NCBI GenBank assembly: GCA_022616415.1
Contig: JAKEEU010000461.1
Location: forward strand, 1 to 60,393
Source: Candidatus Zhuqueibacterota bacterium
GTDB lineage: Bacteria > Zhuqueibacterota > Zhuqueibacteria > Zhuqueibacterales > Zhuqueibacteraceae
Length of the DNA stretch: 60,393 nt
Direction of reading: 5' to 3'
The first letter of the stretch is position 1. Each line of letters starts with the position of its first letter. Shown one piece after another: positions 59,857 through 60,393 of this stretch. The position numbers were made by a program, and so were the translations under genes. Below the pieces are notes generated by a model. The model worked only from the letters and a program-made list of their open reading frames with translations, ran no database searches and had not been told where the DNA came from.

Positions 59857-60393
59857 ATTGCCCTCCCTTAAATTTTCGTGACCTTATACGTGGAAATAAA
59901 CGAAGCAAGCAAGAAGCAAGCAAAAATCAAGCGCGAATAACCCAGGACTGTCCATCGAGTAAACCGGAGCAGTTCATCGCTCCAGCCAACACCATCAAGA
60001 GCGACAACGCTCAAGAGTGCCAAAAAATAAAAAAAGCTTCCCACCCTCCGGAAACCGAAAAATCAATATTTTGCGAATTCGGTCGTTTCTGCTTGCTTTA
60101 TAGATCTGAAATTGAAACAACAGATGGAAAAAAGTCGGGCGTGTAACCCAAAACCCCTCTTGCAACCAAACACCAGTCCAATCCACAATCAGGGGGGTAG
60201 CGTGCGCCAAAAATTTTCAATAGGATAAAAGATATAAACTCTCTTCGTCTAAGTCAAGACTTTTTTAATTTTTTTTGTAATGCCTCACTTATAGGTGGAG
60301 AGAAATGTCATTCCGGAGGAATCTTGTTTCAATCCAGCACTGTACTCAGCCGGAACAAGATGCTTTCAGCATGACATGGTTGGGTGTCCACCA
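59857..60393. other. Intergenic end of the window
   Basis: No convincing gene. It holds a small GAGCGACAACGCTC hairpin near 60000 and the TGTCATTCC element at 60306-60376. Confidence 0.55.
60306..60376. repeat. TGTCATTCC-type element at window end
   Basis: Starts TGTCATTCCGGAGGAATC and ends TTTCAGCATGACA; inner GGAATCTTGTT pairs with CGGAACAAGA. Same family as 10205, 33881 and 55262. Confidence 0.8.

Overview
The window reads as a chromosomal segment of an uncultured bacterium of the FCB superphylum, most likely a candidate phylum KSB1 / Calditrichota-like lineage. The clues are three large secreted proteins ending in the same type IX-secretion / FlgD-like C-terminal sorting domain (NPFNPxTxI core, final K-x-M-x-LL-R/K), a SusC/Oar-like TonB-dependent receptor, several S9 peptidases, many lipoproteins, moderate GC and a very high density of dispersed palindromic repeats. 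Assignment is from gene content only. No rRNA, tRNA or CRISPR array was seen.

Layout. 0.2-6.1 kb (minus strand): NupC-type nucleoside transporter, TPR protein, GNAT acetyltransferase, a collapsed adenosine deaminase, and a coupled pair of ATP-grasp ligases. 6.5-8.7 kb: small lipoprotein and citrate synthase. 8.8-14.1 kb: an unusual two-gene unit, a 1254-residue helical plus metallophosphoesterase protein followed by a protein of unknown function. 14.5-22.5 kb: a type I restriction-modification locus (hsdR, hsdS, hsdM) with single-base frameshifts in hsdM and hsdS, invaded by a REP-associated tyrosine transposase and its palindromes, and carrying hsdR tail and head fragments. 22.8-30.6 kb: secreted esterase, NnrS-like membrane protein, M50 peptidase, and a DUF2270-DUF2179 fusion / TusA / class V aminotransferase cluster. 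30.7-36.9 kb: a rare S9 peptidase-phosphodiester glycosidase fusion and a TonB-dependent receptor. 37-42.6 kb: a small operon with a degenerate nucleotidyltransferase fold, a collapsed flavin monooxygenase, an esterase, an FeS-NrfD fusion and toxin-antitoxin debris. 42.7-46.7 kb (plus strand): S9 peptidase, Uma2 nuclease, acetamidase. 47.4-60.4 kb: an extracytoplasmic module of trypsin-like lipoprotein protease, a stand-alone copy of its N-terminal domain, spermidine synthase-like membrane protein, matrixin-like protease and three sorting-domain proteins, several of them behind copies of one conserved leader sequence.

Three themes deserve attention. First, at least six places show gene heads joined to gene tails, or tails alone (adenosine deaminase, monooxygenase, antitoxin/toxin, hsdR/DUF5655, hsdR tails, protease and CHRD tails), so internal deletion looks like a dominant mode of decay. 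Second, hairpin repeats with conserved outer words and copy-specific, self-complementary inner words occur at four or more sites. Third, a promoter plus leader with an 11-base perfect Shine-Dalgarno is repeated before secreted-protein genes, and a protease is paired with a free copy of its own N-terminal domain. These are the best candidates for undescribed biology.
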